Source: Marivita sp046591575
GTDB taxonomy: Bacteria > Pseudomonadota > Alphaproteobacteria > Rhodobacterales > Rhodobacteraceae
Direction of reading: 5' to 3'
Assembly: GCF_046591575.1 (NCBI RefSeq)
Contig: NZ_JBIQWA010000005.1
Coordinates: 410,966-474,965 of the forward strand
DNA: 64,000 nt
In this document: positions 1-10,242 of the stretch, piece by piece
Layout: every line of letters starts with the position of its first letter
How positions within the stretch are numbered: the stretch's first letter is position 1
Notes under the pieces: model-generated
Told to the model about the DNA's origin: nothing
Database searches by the model: none
What the model saw: the letters and a program-made list of their open reading frames with translations, nothing else
Translations under genes and position numbers: made by a program

Positions 1-1226
1 GCATCCTTGAACATGGCGATGTGCGCATGGGCGAACTGGCCTTTGTGATGGCGCATAAGGTGAACGGTGTCTCCGCGCTGCACACCGAACTGGTCAAGGA
101 AACAGTGTTTGCCGACCTGCACCGCATCCACCCGACGCGGATCATCAACCAGACCAACGGCATCACCCCGCGTCGGTGGTTGCATGGCTGCAACCCCGCC
201 TTGCGCAACGTGATCAACGACCAGATCGGCGACGGGTGGGTGACAGACCTAGAGCAGTTGTCCGCGCTCAAGGCGAAACGCGGCGATGCCGGGTTTGTCG
301 ATGCGTTCAGCGCCGCCAAGCGCGCGAACAAGGTGACGCTGTCGAATTGGATCGGGGAGACTATCGGCGTGACCCTGAACCCCGACGCGATGTTCGATGT
401 GCAGATCAAGCGTATTCACGAATACAAACGGCAGTTGATGAACCTTCTGGAAACCGTCGCGTTGTGGAATGACATGCGCGACAATCCGAACGCAAACTGG
501 ACCCCTCGGGTCAAAATCTTTGGCGGCAAGGCTGCGCCTGGATATTTCGTGGCCAAGGACATCATCCGCCTGATCAATGACGTGGCCAGTGTGATCAATG
601 CGGATGAGGTGACGGGCGATATGCTCAAAATCGTCTACCCGCCGAACTACAACGTCACGATGGCCGAACGCCTGATCCCGGCGGCGGATTTGTCAGAGCA
701 GATCTCGACCGCGGGCAAGGAAGCGTCCGGCACCGGCAATATGAAATTTGCCCTGAACGGCGCGCTGACCATTGGCACGCTGGACGGTGCGAATGTGGAA
801 ATCCGTGAACATGTCGGGTCCGAGAACTTCTTCCTGTTTGGTCTGACCGCCGCCGAGGTGATGGAGCGCCGCACACATCACGGCTTTGCCCGCGCCGCGA
901 TTGAGGCCAGCCCGCGGTTGCAGCGCGTGTTGGGCCAGATTGCCGAGGGCCGCTTTGCGCCACATGACCCAAGCCGCTATCATGGCCTTGTGGGGATGCT
1001 CTATGACCATGACTATTTCCTCGTGACCTGCGATTTCGACAGCTATTTCGACACGCAGCGCCGCGTCGATATCGCTTATCGTAACACACAGAACTGGGCG
1101 TCGATGGCTATTGCGAACACCGCTAGCATGGGTTGGTTTTCCTCCGACCGCACCATTCAGGGCTACGCGCGCGACATCTGGAATGTGCATAGCCTGACAT
1201 CCCCCAAACTTGAGAAATCTGCGTGA
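1..1226 (+). CDS. glgP: Glycogen phosphorylase, C-terminal part (5' end outside window)
   Basis: GlgP releases glucose-1-phosphate from glycogen. Only about 408 C-terminal residues lie in the window; the frame is open from base 3, and family members are about 800 aa, so the start is off the left edge. The visible part begins with a VRMGELA stretch and runs through NGITPRRW, which are phosphorylase core sequences. The pyridoxal-phosphate lysine should be the one in GTGNMKF (near base 745), followed by the typical LDGANVEI segment. The stop overlaps the start of glgB by four bases (ATGA), so the two are translationally coupled and this is the first visible gene of a seven-gene glycogen operon. 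Family assignment is firm. Confidence 0.97.
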   Translation, partial: ILEHGDVRMGELAFVMAHKVNGVSALHTELVKETVFADLHRIHPTRIINQTNGITPRRWLHGCNPALRNVINDQIGDGWVTDLEQLSALKAKRGDAGFVDAFSAAKRANKVTLSNWIGETIGVTLNPDAMFDVQIKRIHEYKRQLMNLLETVALWNDMRDNPNANWTPRVKIFGGKAAPGYFVAKDIIRLINDVASVINADEVTGDMLKIVYPPNYNVTMAERLIPAADLSEQISTAGKEASGTGNMKFALNGALTIGTLDGANVEIREHVGSENFFLFGLTAAEVMERRTHHGFARAAIEASPRLQRVLGQIAEGRFAPHDPSRYHGLVGMLYDHDYFLVTCDFDSYFDTQRRVDIAYRNTQNWASMAIANTASMGWFSSDRTIQGYARDIWNVHSLTSPKLEKSA

Positions 1227-3430
1227 TGACCGGACCCGCCGCCCTTGACTCTGATACCGCGCAAGCGATTGCCCAGGGCCAGCACAGTGATCCGTTTTCG
1301 GTGCTTGGGCTGCACGAGGTGGACGGCAAACTGACGGTGCGCATCATGCGCCCCGGCGTGGATGGTGTTGAGGTTCTGGACACCAAAACAGGCCGCAAAA
1401 TCGCCGCTTTGGATATGGTTGCGGATGGAGTCTATGCTGGCTTGATCCCACGCCGCAAGAAACGCTTTGCCTACCATTTGCGCATGACGCGCGGTACCGA
1501 GAGTTGGGAAGAGCAGGACGCCTATGCCTTTGGCCCCAAGATGGGCGAGTTGGACGAATATTTGCTGGGCGAAGGCACGCATTCGAAGCTTTGGAACGCC
1601 TTGGGCGCGCATGTTTGCACGCATGAGGGCGTCAATGGCACACATTTCGCCGTCTGGGCCCCGAATGCGTCGCGGGTGTCTGTGGTTGGGGATTTCAACG
1701 ATTGGGACGGACGCCGCCACATCATGCGCCGCCGTGGTGCGACCGGTGTGCACGAGATTTTCATGCCAGGTCTTCAGGACGGTACGGTTTACAAATATGA
1801 AATTCTGGATAGCGCGGGAAATCTGCTGCCTTTGAAAGCTGATCCTGTTGGGTTTGGCGCGGAAGTGCCGCCCAAGACAGCCTCGGTTGTGCGCGACCTG
1901 CGCGGATACGATTGGTCTGACGCTGGCTGGCTGTCGAAGCGTGGTGCAAAACAAAAGATCGACCAGCCGATCTCTATCTACGAGGTGCATCTGGAAAGCT
2001 GGCGGCGTGTGCCCGAGGATGGCAACCGACCTCTGACCTACCGCGAACACGCGGATCAATTGGTCAGCTATGCCAAAAACATGGGCTTTACCCATATCGA
2101 ACTCACGCCTGTGTCCGAATACCCGTTCGGCGGGTCGTGGGGGTATCAGCCCGTGGGTCTGTTTGCCCCGACATCGCGCTTTGGCACGCCGGAGGATTTC
2201 CGCGCGTTTGTGGATGCCTGCCATACCGCCGGTCTGGGCCTGATCATCGACTGGGTGCCGGGGCATTTCCCAACCGACCCACACGGGCTGGGCCGGTTCG
2301 ATGGCACGCCACTTTATGAACATGCTAACCCAAAAGAAGGCTTCCATCCGGACTGGAACACGCTGGTCTACAACTATGGCCGGACGGAAGTGCAGAACTT
2401 CCTGATCGCCAACGCGCTGTTCTGGTTTAAGGAATACCACATCGACGGTCTGCGCGTCGATGCCGTGGCGTCCATGCTTTACCGCGATTATTCGCGCCAA
2501 GAGGGCGAATGGGTGCCCAACAAGCACGGCGGCCGTGAAAACCTAGAGGCCATCGCGTTCATGCAACGCATGAACGAAGCCGTGTATGGGGCCGATGACA
2601 GCATCCTGACAGCCGCCGAGGAAAGCACCGCCTTTCCCGGCGTCAGCGCGCCGACCGATGCGGGGGGGTTGGGCTTTGGGTTCAAGTGGAACATGGGGTG
2701 GATGAACGACACCCTGCGCTATATGGCCGAAGACCCGATCAACCGGAAATACCACCACGACAAGATGACCTTCGGCCTGCACTACGCGTTTTCCGAGAAC
2801 TTCATCCTGCCGATTTCCCATGACGAGGTTGTGCATGGCAAAGGGTCGATGCTGGGCAAGATGCCCGGTGACGACTGGCAGCGCTTTGCGAACCTGCGGG
2901 CCTATTACGGGTTCATGTGGGGGCATCCGGGCAAGAAGCTGCTCTTCATGGGATGCGAATTTGCCCAAGGGCAGGAATGGAACAACGAGACCAGTCTGGA
3001 CTGGCACCTGCTGGACCACGCGCCGCATCGGGGGATGCAGGCGCTGGTGCGCGATCTGAACCATTTGTACGTTTCAACACCCGCACTGTACGAAAAAGAC
3101 TGCAAGGAAGACGGGTTCCGCTGGATCGACGGCGGCAATTCGGCGGAGTCGGTGTTTTCATGGCTACGTTCCGGCCAGGACGGCAGCGCGCCGGTTCTGG
3201 TGGTGTCCAACTTCACACCTGTGCCGCGCACGAATTACAGCATTGGCGTGCCCGAAGCTGGGCATTGGGACGAAAAACTGAACACCGACGCCGCGATCTA
3301 TGGCGGTACGGACACCGGAACGCCGGGCGGGGCCGAGGCGAAACCGATCTCGATGCATGGCTGTTCGCATGCGATCGAGATCACGGTGCCACCATTGGCA
3401 ACGGTTTTCTTTCAGTTGGCACTCAACTGA
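1223..3430 (+). CDS. glgB: 1,4-alpha-glucan branching enzyme
   Basis: GlgB (GH13 family) introduces alpha-1,6 branches into glycogen. It is 735 aa, the usual full length. An N-terminal module (about residues 1-120) precedes a CBM48-like domain (about 130-215, with WAPNA and GDFNDWDG), then the (beta/alpha)8 barrel. The catalytic residues can be read: nucleophile D413 in DGLRVDA, acid E466 in AAEEST, and D534 in ISHDEVVHGK. A beta-sandwich ends the protein. The ATG overlaps the glgP stop; glgC follows after a short gap. Nothing looks truncated or frameshifted. Confidence 0.97.
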   Translation: MMTGPAALDSDTAQAIAQGQHSDPFSVLGLHEVDGKLTVRIMRPGVDGVEVLDTKTGRKIAALDMVADGVYAGLIPRRKKRFAYHLRMTRGTESWEEQDAYAFGPKMGELDEYLLGEGTHSKLWNALGAHVCTHEGVNGTHFAVWAPNASRVSVVGDFNDWDGRRHIMRRRGATGVHEIFMPGLQDGTVYKYEILDSAGNLLPLKADPVGFGAEVPPKTASVVRDLRGYDWSDAGWLSKRGAKQKIDQPISIYEVHLESWRRVPEDGNRPLTYREHADQLVSYAKNMGFTHIELTPVSEYPFGGSWGYQPVGLFAPTSRFGTPEDFRAFVDACHTAGLGLIIDWVPGHFPTDPHGLGRFDGTPLYEHANPKEGFHPDWNTLVYNYGRTEVQNFLIANALFWFKEYHIDGLRVDAVASMLYRDYSRQEGEWVPNKHGGRENLEAIAFMQRMNEAVYGADDSILTAAEESTAFPGVSAPTDAGGLGFGFKWNMGWMNDTLRYMAEDPINRKYHHDKMTFGLHYAFSENFILPISHDEVVHGKGSMLGKMPGDDWQRFANLRAYYGFMWGHPGKKLLFMGCEFAQGQEWNNETSLDWHLLDHAPHRGMQALVRDLNHLYVSTPALYEKDCKEDGFRWIDGGNSAESVFSWLRSGQDGSAPVLVVSNFTPVPRTNYSIGVPEAGHWDEKLNTDAAIYGGTDTGTPGGAEAKPISMHGCSHAIEITVPPLATVFFQLALN

Positions 3431-3454
3431 ACAAAAGACTTGGGGGAGCACGAC

Positions 3455-4714
3455 ATGAGAGAAGACAGATTTAGCCTCGCGCAGCAATCCATGGCTTTCA
3501 TTCTGGCAGGGGGACGCGGCAGTCGTCTGAAAGAAATGACGGACATCCGCGCGAAACCTGCGGTGTATTTTGGTGGCAAGACGCGGATCATAGACTTTGC
3601 GCTGTCCAACGCCGTCAATTCCGGCATCCGGCGCATTGGTGTGGCGACGCAGTACAAGGCGCACAGCCTGATCCGCCACATCCAGCGCGGCTGGAGCTTT
3701 TTTCGCGCCGAACGTAACGAGTCGCTGGATATCCTGCCTGCGTCGCAGCAGCTTAATGAGGACAACTGGTACAAGGGCACCGCTGATGCGGTCACCCAGA
3801 ATATCGAGATCATTCGCGGCTACGGCCCCAAATACGTTCTTATCCTGGCGGGTGACCACATCTACAAGCAGGACTATTCCTTCATGATTGAGGAACATGT
3901 CCGGTCGGGTGCCAACGTCACTGTCGGCTGTATCGCCGTGCCGCGCGAAGAGGCCAAGGGCTTTGGCGTCATGCATGTGGATGACAATGACAAGATCCTT
4001 GAGTTCGTGGAAAAGCCAGCCGAGCCGCCGACCATGCCCGGTGACGACACGAAATCGCTGGCCAGCATGGGGATTTACGTGTTCGAGGCAGAGTACCTGT
4101 ACGAGGTTCTGCAGAAAGACGCGGAGAACCCCGAGTCGGACAATGATTTCGGCAAGGACATCATCCCCGATATCGTTGCGACCGGTGGTGCGCGGGCGCA
4201 TCCGTTCAGCCGGTCCTGTGTCATGTCCGGGCTTGAGACCGAACCCTATTGGCGCGATGTGGGCACGATTGACGCCTATTGGCAGGCCAATATCGACCTG
4301 ACCGATTTCGAACCCGAACTGGATATTTATGCCACGGACTGGCCGATCTGGACCTATTCCGAACTCGTGCCCCCGGCCAAGTTTATTCACAACGAAGAAG
4401 GTCGGCGCGGGCAAGCCGTGTCGTCGATGGTGTCGGGGGGATGCATTATCTCCGGCTCGTCGCTTTATCGGTGTTTGCTGTTCACCGGGGTGAAAACCCA
4501 TTCCTATTCCCAGCTTGAGGGCGTTGTCGCCCTGCCCTATGCCGAGGTGGGACGTCGCGCCTATCTGAAAAACGTGGTGCTGGATCGCGGGGTGAAAATC
4601 CCCGACGGGTTGGTTGTGGGCGAAGATCCCAAACTGGATGCCCAGCGCTTTCGGCGGTCCGAAAACGGGGTTTGTCTGATCACGCAAGATATGATTGATA
4701 AACTGGACGGCTGA
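3455..4714 (+). CDS. glgC: Glucose-1-phosphate adenylyltransferase
   Basis: GlgC makes ADP-glucose from glucose-1-phosphate and ATP, the committed and normally allosterically controlled step of glycogen synthesis. It is 419 aa. The nucleotidyltransferase signature GGRGSRL is near the N-terminus, with ILAGDHIYK and EKPAEP further on, and a C-terminal left-handed beta-helix region follows (GGCIISGSSL, VLDRGVKIP). I chose the ATG at 3455 because a GGGGGAG Shine-Dalgarno sequence sits about 8 bases upstream; the frame also has a TTG at 3440, but that start would lie on the ribosome-binding site. The 24-base gap from glgB and 1-base gap to glgA keep it in the operon. Confidence 0.96.
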   Translation: MREDRFSLAQQSMAFILAGGRGSRLKEMTDIRAKPAVYFGGKTRIIDFALSNAVNSGIRRIGVATQYKAHSLIRHIQRGWSFFRAERNESLDILPASQQLNEDNWYKGTADAVTQNIEIIRGYGPKYVLILAGDHIYKQDYSFMIEEHVRSGANVTVGCIAVPREEAKGFGVMHVDDNDKILEFVEKPAEPPTMPGDDTKSLASMGIYVFEAEYLYEVLQKDAENPESDNDFGKDIIPDIVATGGARAHPFSRSCVMSGLETEPYWRDVGTIDAYWQANIDLTDFEPELDIYATDWPIWTYSELVPPAKFIHNEEGRRGQAVSSMVSGGCIISGSSLYRCLLFTGVKTHSYSQLEGVVALPYAEVGRRAYLKNVVLDRGVKIPDGLVVGEDPKLDAQRFRRSENGVCLITQDMIDKLDG

Positions 4715-4715
4715 T

Positions 4716-6152
4716 ATGCAAGTCTTGATGGTGGCTTCGGAATGCGCGCCTTTCGTGAAAACGGGGGGGTTGGCCGATGTGGTGGGGGCCTTGCCGTCGG
4801 CGCTTGCGCCGTTGGGCGTCGATGCGCAGGTGATGCTTCCGGCCTATCCCGCGCTGTTTCCGTTGCTGCCCAAGGGGCAGGAGGTGGCCCGGTTTGACGA
4901 TCTGCCGGGTGGCGGGGGACGGCTGGTCCGGGTAACGGCGCAGGGCGTGACCCTATCGCTGCTGGATGCGCCACAATTGTTCGACCGGCCCGGCGGCCCC
5001 TATCTGGACGAGACCGGCGCGGATTGGAGCGACAACCATCTTCGCTTTGCCGCCTTGTCGATGGCGGCGGCGCGGGTGTGCCAAGGCGCAATTGACGGCT
5101 ATGCGCCCGATGTCCTGCACGCGCATGACTGGCAAGCGGCCCTTGCGCCTGTGTATCTAAGGATGGCGGGGCACGCATCGCCACCGGCAATCATCACGAT
5201 CCACAACATCGCATTTCAGGGGCGCTACGGGTCGCATGTGCTGGGCCAACTGCATCTGAAAACCGACTGGTTCCATCCCGAGGGGCTGGAGTTTCACGGC
5301 GATCTGAGCATGCTGAAAGGCGCGCTGATGTATGCGGATCGGATCACAACCGTCAGCCCGACCTATGCGCGCGAGATCCTGACGCCGGAGTTCGGCATGG
5401 GGCTGGACGGTGTGCTGCGCGCGCGGGCGGATGTGCTGAGCGGATTGCTGAACGGGATCGACACGGATGTCTGGAACCCGGCGGACGATGCGGCCCTTGT
5501 GCAGACCTATGACGCGAAAAGCCTGAAACGCAAAGCGCAGAACCGGGCCGAGATCTGCGCCCGACTAGGTTTGGACGCGGGCCAAACCGGGCCGCTGTTT
5601 TGTGTGATCAGCCGGTTGACCAGTCAAAAGGGGCTCGACGCGTTGCTGGAGGCCGTTCCGCATCTGGTCGAGCGCGGTGCGCAGCTTGCCGTTTTGGGAA
5701 GCGGTGAGCCGGAACTGGAACAGGGATTTGAACGCGCGGCGGTGGCACATCCGGGGCGGGTGGCCACCTATATCGGATATGACGAAGGCTTGTCGCATCT
5801 GCTTCAGGGCGGCAGCGATGCCATCCTGATCCCATCGCGCTTTGAACCATGCGGCCTCACACAGCTATACGGGTTGCGCTATGGCACAGTGCCTGTGGTT
5901 GCACGCACCGGGGGGCTGGCTGATACGATCATTGATGCCAATGTCGCTGCAATTGTGGCGAAGACGGCCACAGGCTTTGTCTTTGACGATGTGTCAAAGT
6001 CCGGATTAACCGATGCGATTGATCGGGTTGTCGATGCGTATGCCGACACGTCGTTGTGGCAAATGATACAACGGGCCGCCATGCGCCATCCTGTGGGCTG
6101 GGACAGCTCAGCCAAGGCGTATCGCGACCTTTATGCTGACCTTGTCAGATGA
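4716..6152 (+). CDS. glgA: Glycogen synthase (ADP-glucose)
   Basis: GlgA transfers glucose from ADP-glucose to the growing alpha-1,4 chain (GT5 family). It is 478 aa, a typical length. The N-terminal KTGGLADV motif (K15) is the ADP-glucose-binding loop; SRFEPCGLTQLYGLRYG near the C-terminus carries the retaining-glycosyltransferase glutamate. The start is the ATG one base after the glgC stop (TGATATG arrangement), which matches the family N-terminus; upstream in-frame codons belong to the end of glgC. The stop overlaps glgX by four bases. Confidence 0.96.
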   Translation: MQVLMVASECAPFVKTGGLADVVGALPSALAPLGVDAQVMLPAYPALFPLLPKGQEVARFDDLPGGGGRLVRVTAQGVTLSLLDAPQLFDRPGGPYLDETGADWSDNHLRFAALSMAAARVCQGAIDGYAPDVLHAHDWQAALAPVYLRMAGHASPPAIITIHNIAFQGRYGSHVLGQLHLKTDWFHPEGLEFHGDLSMLKGALMYADRITTVSPTYAREILTPEFGMGLDGVLRARADVLSGLLNGIDTDVWNPADDAALVQTYDAKSLKRKAQNRAEICARLGLDAGQTGPLFCVISRLTSQKGLDALLEAVPHLVERGAQLAVLGSGEPELEQGFERAAVAHPGRVATYIGYDEGLSHLLQGGSDAILIPSRFEPCGLTQLYGLRYGTVPVVARTGGLADTIIDANVAAIVAKTATGFVFDDVSKSGLTDAIDRVVDAYADTSLWQMIQRAAMRHPVGWDSSAKAYRDLYADLVR

Positions 6153-8257
6153 AGGAAGCCCCGGCGATTTCACCCCGATTGGAACGCGGCAGCCCAACAC
6201 GGCTGGGAGCGCATTACGACGGTGGGGGCACCAATTTCGCCGTGTTTTCCGAAAACGCCGATCAGGTGTTTTTGTGCCTTTTCTCGCCAGACGGCACCAA
6301 AGAGGTGCTGCGCATCCCCTTGCCCGAACGCACGGGTGCTGTGTGGCATGGCTATGTGCCTGACCTGAAACCCGGCGCGCGATACGGGTATCGTGCGGCA
6401 GGCCCCTATGCGCCAGAGCAAGGGCATCGTTTCAACCCCAACAAGCTCTTGATCGACCCTTATACGCGCGAATTTTTCGGGGTGTTTACCGACAACTCCG
6501 CGACATTTGGCTATCAGAGCGTTAGCCTGGACGCAGACATGTCGTTCGATGATCGGGACAGCGCGCCCTATGTGGCCAAATCAGTGGTGTCCGACCCTGA
6601 TCTGTTCGCGATGGACGGCCAGCCCCTGTGCCGTTCGTGGGAGGATACGGTGATTTACGAAGCCCATGTCAAAGGGCTGACCAAAATGCACCCCGATATC
6701 ACAGAACCCCTGCGGGGCACCTTTGACGGATTGGCCACTCCTGCGGTGCTGGAGCATCTGACCAAGCTGGGCATCACGGCAATCGAACTGCTTCCGGTGC
6801 AGACGGTCAAATCCGAAGGCGCACTGCGCGCGCGTGGATTGACCAACTATTGGGGCTACAACACGGTAGGTTTCTTTGCGCCAGAGCCGCGATATTTCGG
6901 ACCGGCCGGGATCACCGGCTTTCGCGCGATGGTGGATCGGTTTCACGCGGCCGGGATCGAGGTTATTCTGGATGTGGTCTACAACCACTCTGCCGAGGGA
7001 GATCACCTTGGGCCAACGCTGTCGTTCCGGGGGCTCGACAATGCTGCCTATTACCGGCTTCAGGATGACAACCCGCGCTATTATGTGAATGATACAGGCT
7101 GCGGGAATACCCTGAATGTCGGGCATCCATTTGTGACCCGCATGATCCTGGACAGTCTGCGATTTTGGGTTCAGGCCACCGGGATAGACGGGTTTCGCTT
7201 TGATCTGGCGACAACGCTTGGGCGCACGGCACAGGGGTTTGACCGCCATAGCGGATTTCTGAACGCAGTGCGGCAAGACCCAGTTTTGTCTGAGGTGAAA
7301 CTGATCGCAGAACCGTGGGATATCGGGCCTGACGGATATCAGCTTGGCAACTTTCCGGCAAAATGGGCCGAATGGAATGATGAATACCGCGACACGGTGC
7401 GCCGGTTCTGGCGCGGCGATGATCACGGTGCCCAAGACCTTGGATCGGCGCTTTTGGGCACGGCACGGGTGTTTGACCATCACGGTCGCCGCGTCTGGTC
7501 ATCGGTGAACTATGCCGCGTCGCATGACGGTTTCACCCTGGCGGACACCACCCGCTATGTGGCCCGACACAATCTGGCCAATGGAGAAAACAATCAAGAC
7601 GGGCACCACGCCAACTACAGCGACAATTTCGGTGTCGAGGGACAGAGCGACAATCCCGATGTGATCGCAGCGCGCGCAAGACGACAGCGCAATATGCTGG
7701 CCACCGTGTTTCTGTCACAAGGTACACCGATGCTGTTGGCCGGGGATGAAGGCGGAAACACGCAAGACGGCAACAACAACACCTATTGCCAAGACACCGA
7801 AGCCAGCTGGATTGACTGGGCAACACTGGACCCTGACTTGATCGCGTTCACGTCCGCGGTTTCCGCGTTTCGCAAGACCCATCCGGTCTTGCGCCAGTCA
7901 CGTTTTTTGCACGGGTCAATACGTGACACCGATGGGCAGAAAGATGTGGAATGGCTGGATTTTCAGGGTGCGGCACTGAATTGGACAGCACCGGATCTTT
8001 CGCAACTGTGCCTATTGCTGCGCGGCAATGCCGAAGACACGGCGGGCAAGACGCTAAAGGATGAAGTATATCTGGCGTTCAATCGGTCCGACCGGGACGG
8101 TGTTCTTCATCTTCCGGATCGGTTGCCACGCCTTTGGTATAGGCATATCGACAGCTCGGTTGCGCGGCAGGTTCCGGTCAGGATTGACACACCCGAGGTT
8201 CATGTTCCGGCAGCGTCTGTCAGCGCGTTTTCACTCGCCCAGGATGATCAGCCATGA
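6149..8257 (+). CDS. glgX: Glycogen debranching enzyme
   Basis: GlgX (GH13_11) hydrolyses alpha-1,6 branches of phosphorylase-trimmed glycogen. It is 702 aa. A CBM48-like N-terminal domain (THFAVFS-type beginning, about residues 15-130) is followed by the catalytic barrel: GFRFDLATTLGR holds the nucleophile Asp, IAEPWDIGP the acid Glu, and AASHDGFTLAD the third acid. It overlaps glgA and malQ by ATGA on both sides. With GlgP it forms the degradative half of the operon. Confidence 0.95.
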   Translation: MKEAPAISPRLERGSPTRLGAHYDGGGTNFAVFSENADQVFLCLFSPDGTKEVLRIPLPERTGAVWHGYVPDLKPGARYGYRAAGPYAPEQGHRFNPNKLLIDPYTREFFGVFTDNSATFGYQSVSLDADMSFDDRDSAPYVAKSVVSDPDLFAMDGQPLCRSWEDTVIYEAHVKGLTKMHPDITEPLRGTFDGLATPAVLEHLTKLGITAIELLPVQTVKSEGALRARGLTNYWGYNTVGFFAPEPRYFGPAGITGFRAMVDRFHAAGIEVILDVVYNHSAEGDHLGPTLSFRGLDNAAYYRLQDDNPRYYVNDTGCGNTLNVGHPFVTRMILDSLRFWVQATGIDGFRFDLATTLGRTAQGFDRHSGFLNAVRQDPVLSEVKLIAEPWDIGPDGYQLGNFPAKWAEWNDEYRDTVRRFWRGDDHGAQDLGSALLGTARVFDHHGRRVWSSVNYAASHDGFTLADTTRYVARHNLANGENNQDGHHANYSDNFGVEGQSDNPDVIAARARRQRNMLATVFLSQGTPMLLAGDEGGNTQDGNNNTYCQDTEASWIDWATLDPDLIAFTSAVSAFRKTHPVLRQSRFLHGSIRDTDGQKDVEWLDFQGAALNWTAPDLSQLCLLLRGNAEDTAGKTLKDEVYLAFNRSDRDGVLHLPDRLPRLWYRHIDSSVARQVPVRIDTPEVHVPAASVSAFSLAQDDQP

Positions 8258-10242
8258 ACGCGCAGGACGATAAGCTGCGCGCATTGGCGCAAGCGCATGG
8301 GATTCATCTGGAATTCCATGACCTGCATGGTCACAGACATGTCGCGTCTCCTGACACGTTGAAAGCCCTTTTGACAGCGCTGGGTGTCGACATTGAAACC
8401 CAGCGCGATATTGACGATGCGCTAACACAATGCACAGCAACACCACCTTCGGAAAAGATCGTGTTCGCAGGACAAAGTGCAGTCGTCCCGACGCCCTTTC
8501 CCTGCACTTGGTCTTTGCTTGATGACGCGGGCAGGGTTGTGTGTGACGGCCGCGCCGAGGACCAGATCCCCCTGCCTGCGCTAAAGGTGGGCTACTTTAA
8601 TCTGCACATCAAAAACGCTGACGGCCATGCGCGCATTTTGATCCTGTCGCGCCCGCATCGTGCGCCAGATCTGGCTTCGCGCTGCACTGCGCGGGCGTGT
8701 TGGGGCAGCACTGGTGCGCTTTATGGTTTACGCTCGTCCAGTAATGGCGGGTTGGGAAATTATGCCGATCTTGGCAAGACAACGCAGACGCTGGGCCGTT
8801 TCGGCGCACAGTTCTTTGGCATCAACCCCGTGCATGCCTTGGGCTGGGCCATGGACACCATCATCAGCCCCTATTCCCCATCGCATCGCGGCATGTTCAA
8901 CACAGATCATATCGCGACATCGCAGTCCTTGGGGCCGACGCCAAACGACCGCTGTGTTGATTATTCCGAGTTCAGGAAAAAGCACCGGCCACGGTTGGAG
9001 CAAGACTATCAGGCGTTCAAGACCAGCGGTGCTCGATCGACATTCGAGGCGTGGAAGGCGGCCTGTGGGCAGGACGTCCATCATTTTGCGCAGTTCGAAG
9101 CGATCAGCGAAACGCATGGATACGACTTTCGCACCTGGCCGACTGCATTGCGATCTCCCGGTACGGCGGTGGTCAAAGCGGCAGGCCCACGGGCAGATTT
9201 TCATCTTTGGCTGCAATGGCGCGCCTCTGCGCAAATTCACGCAGCCCAGCGCGACGCCAAACACTCCGGCATGGCGTTGGGTCTTTACCTTGATCTGGCC
9301 GTCGGCCCGCGCCCGGAAGGGGCCGAGGTCTGGATGAACGCCGCGACAATTGCCAAAGGTGTGACCATCGGTGCCCCCCCTGACCATCTGAGCCCCGAAG
9401 GCCAATCCTGGGCGCTTGCGGCACATGCGCCCGGCCCGCTGGCCAAAGCGCAATACGCGCCGCTTCGCTTGATGCTCAGGCGGTTGATGCAGACCTGCGG
9501 GCTTTTGCGCATCGACCATGCTTTGGGATTGCTGCGCAGCTACTGGTTGCCCGATGACGGCAGTCCCGGGGGGTATATCAAACAGCCCTTTGACTCGCTT
9601 TTGGCGGTGATCCTGATCGAAGCGCACCAGACCGGTTGCAGTGTTGTCGGCGAAGACCTTGGATTGGTGCCAAATGGATTTCGGGACACGATGAACTCTG
9701 CCGGTCTGTACAGCTACGCGGTCTGGCAATTTGAAACCAATGACGCGGGTGAAATTCATTCGGCGGCGGCCCTGCCCCGGTTCAGTCTGGCGTGTTTTGG
9801 AACCCATGACACCCCGACGCTTCAAGGGTTTTGGCACGGGACAGATATTGACTGGTGGCAAAAGGTTGGCTGGCTCAATGACATAGATCGCCTGAAACGC
9901 CATGCATATCGTTCACGCCAACGCCAAAGCCTGCGCTCTGTTTGCGGGTTGCGACCAGACGCATCTGCCGCCGAGGTGTCCAGTCACATCCACTCTGCCC
10001 TGGCACAATCGCCGGCGGCGCTGGTTTCGGTTCAGATGGATGACATCTTTGGCGAGGTCGAAGCCCAGAACCTGCCCGGCACCATAGACGCGCATCCGAA
10101 CTGGCGACGCAGGCTTCCGATTGCCGTGGAAGACATGGGGCAAAACGCGGCCCTGCGCGACGTTGCCCAGACCATGAACATGCACCGACAGTTGCATCCA
10201 AGCACAGATGACACCGACGACCCCAAGGAGGTTTCTGCATGA
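8254..10242 (+). CDS. malQ: 4-alpha-glucanotransferase (amylomaltase)
   Basis: MalQ (GH77) disproportionates maltodextrins left by GlgX. It is 662 aa. An N-terminal domain of about 150 residues typical of long MalQ proteins precedes the catalytic part: LRIDHALGLLRSYW carries the nucleophile Asp, VVGEDLGLVP the acid/base Glu, and GTHDTPTLQGFW the third acid. Its ATG overlaps the glgX stop and its end contains the AAGGAGG ribosome-binding site (10225-10231) of pgm, so pgm translation depends on malQ sequence. Confidence 0.93.
   Translation: MNAQDDKLRALAQAHGIHLEFHDLHGHRHVASPDTLKALLTALGVDIETQRDIDDALTQCTATPPSEKIVFAGQSAVVPTPFPCTWSLLDDAGRVVCDGRAEDQIPLPALKVGYFNLHIKNADGHARILILSRPHRAPDLASRCTARACWGSTGALYGLRSSSNGGLGNYADLGKTTQTLGRFGAQFFGINPVHALGWAMDTIISPYSPSHRGMFNTDHIATSQSLGPTPNDRCVDYSEFRKKHRPRLEQDYQAFKTSGARSTFEAWKAACGQDVHHFAQFEAISETHGYDFRTWPTALRSPGTAVVKAAGPRADFHLWLQWRASAQIHAAQRDAKHSGMALGLYLDLAVGPRPEGAEVWMNAATIAKGVTIGAPPDHLSPEGQSWALAAHAPGPLAKAQYAPLRLMLRRLMQTCGLLRIDHALGLLRSYWLPDDGSPGGYIKQPFDSLLAVILIEAHQTGCSVVGEDLGLVPNGFRDTMNSAGLYSYAVWQFETNDAGEIHSAAALPRFSLACFGTHDTPTLQGFWHGTDIDWWQKVGWLNDIDRLKRHAYRSRQRQSLRSVCGLRPDASAAEVSSHIHSALAQSPAALVSVQMDDIFGEVEAQNLPGTIDAHPNWRRRLPIAVEDMGQNAALRDVAQTMNMHRQLHPSTDDTDDPKEVSA

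Noticed and set aside
3164..4687. 507-codon open frame on the minus strand across glgB/glgC
   Set aside because: It is a shadow of glgC, which has full motifs and a ribosome-binding site; the antisense product has no recognisable domain. Similar long antisense frames at 1163-2527 and 33323-35242 were dropped for the same reason.
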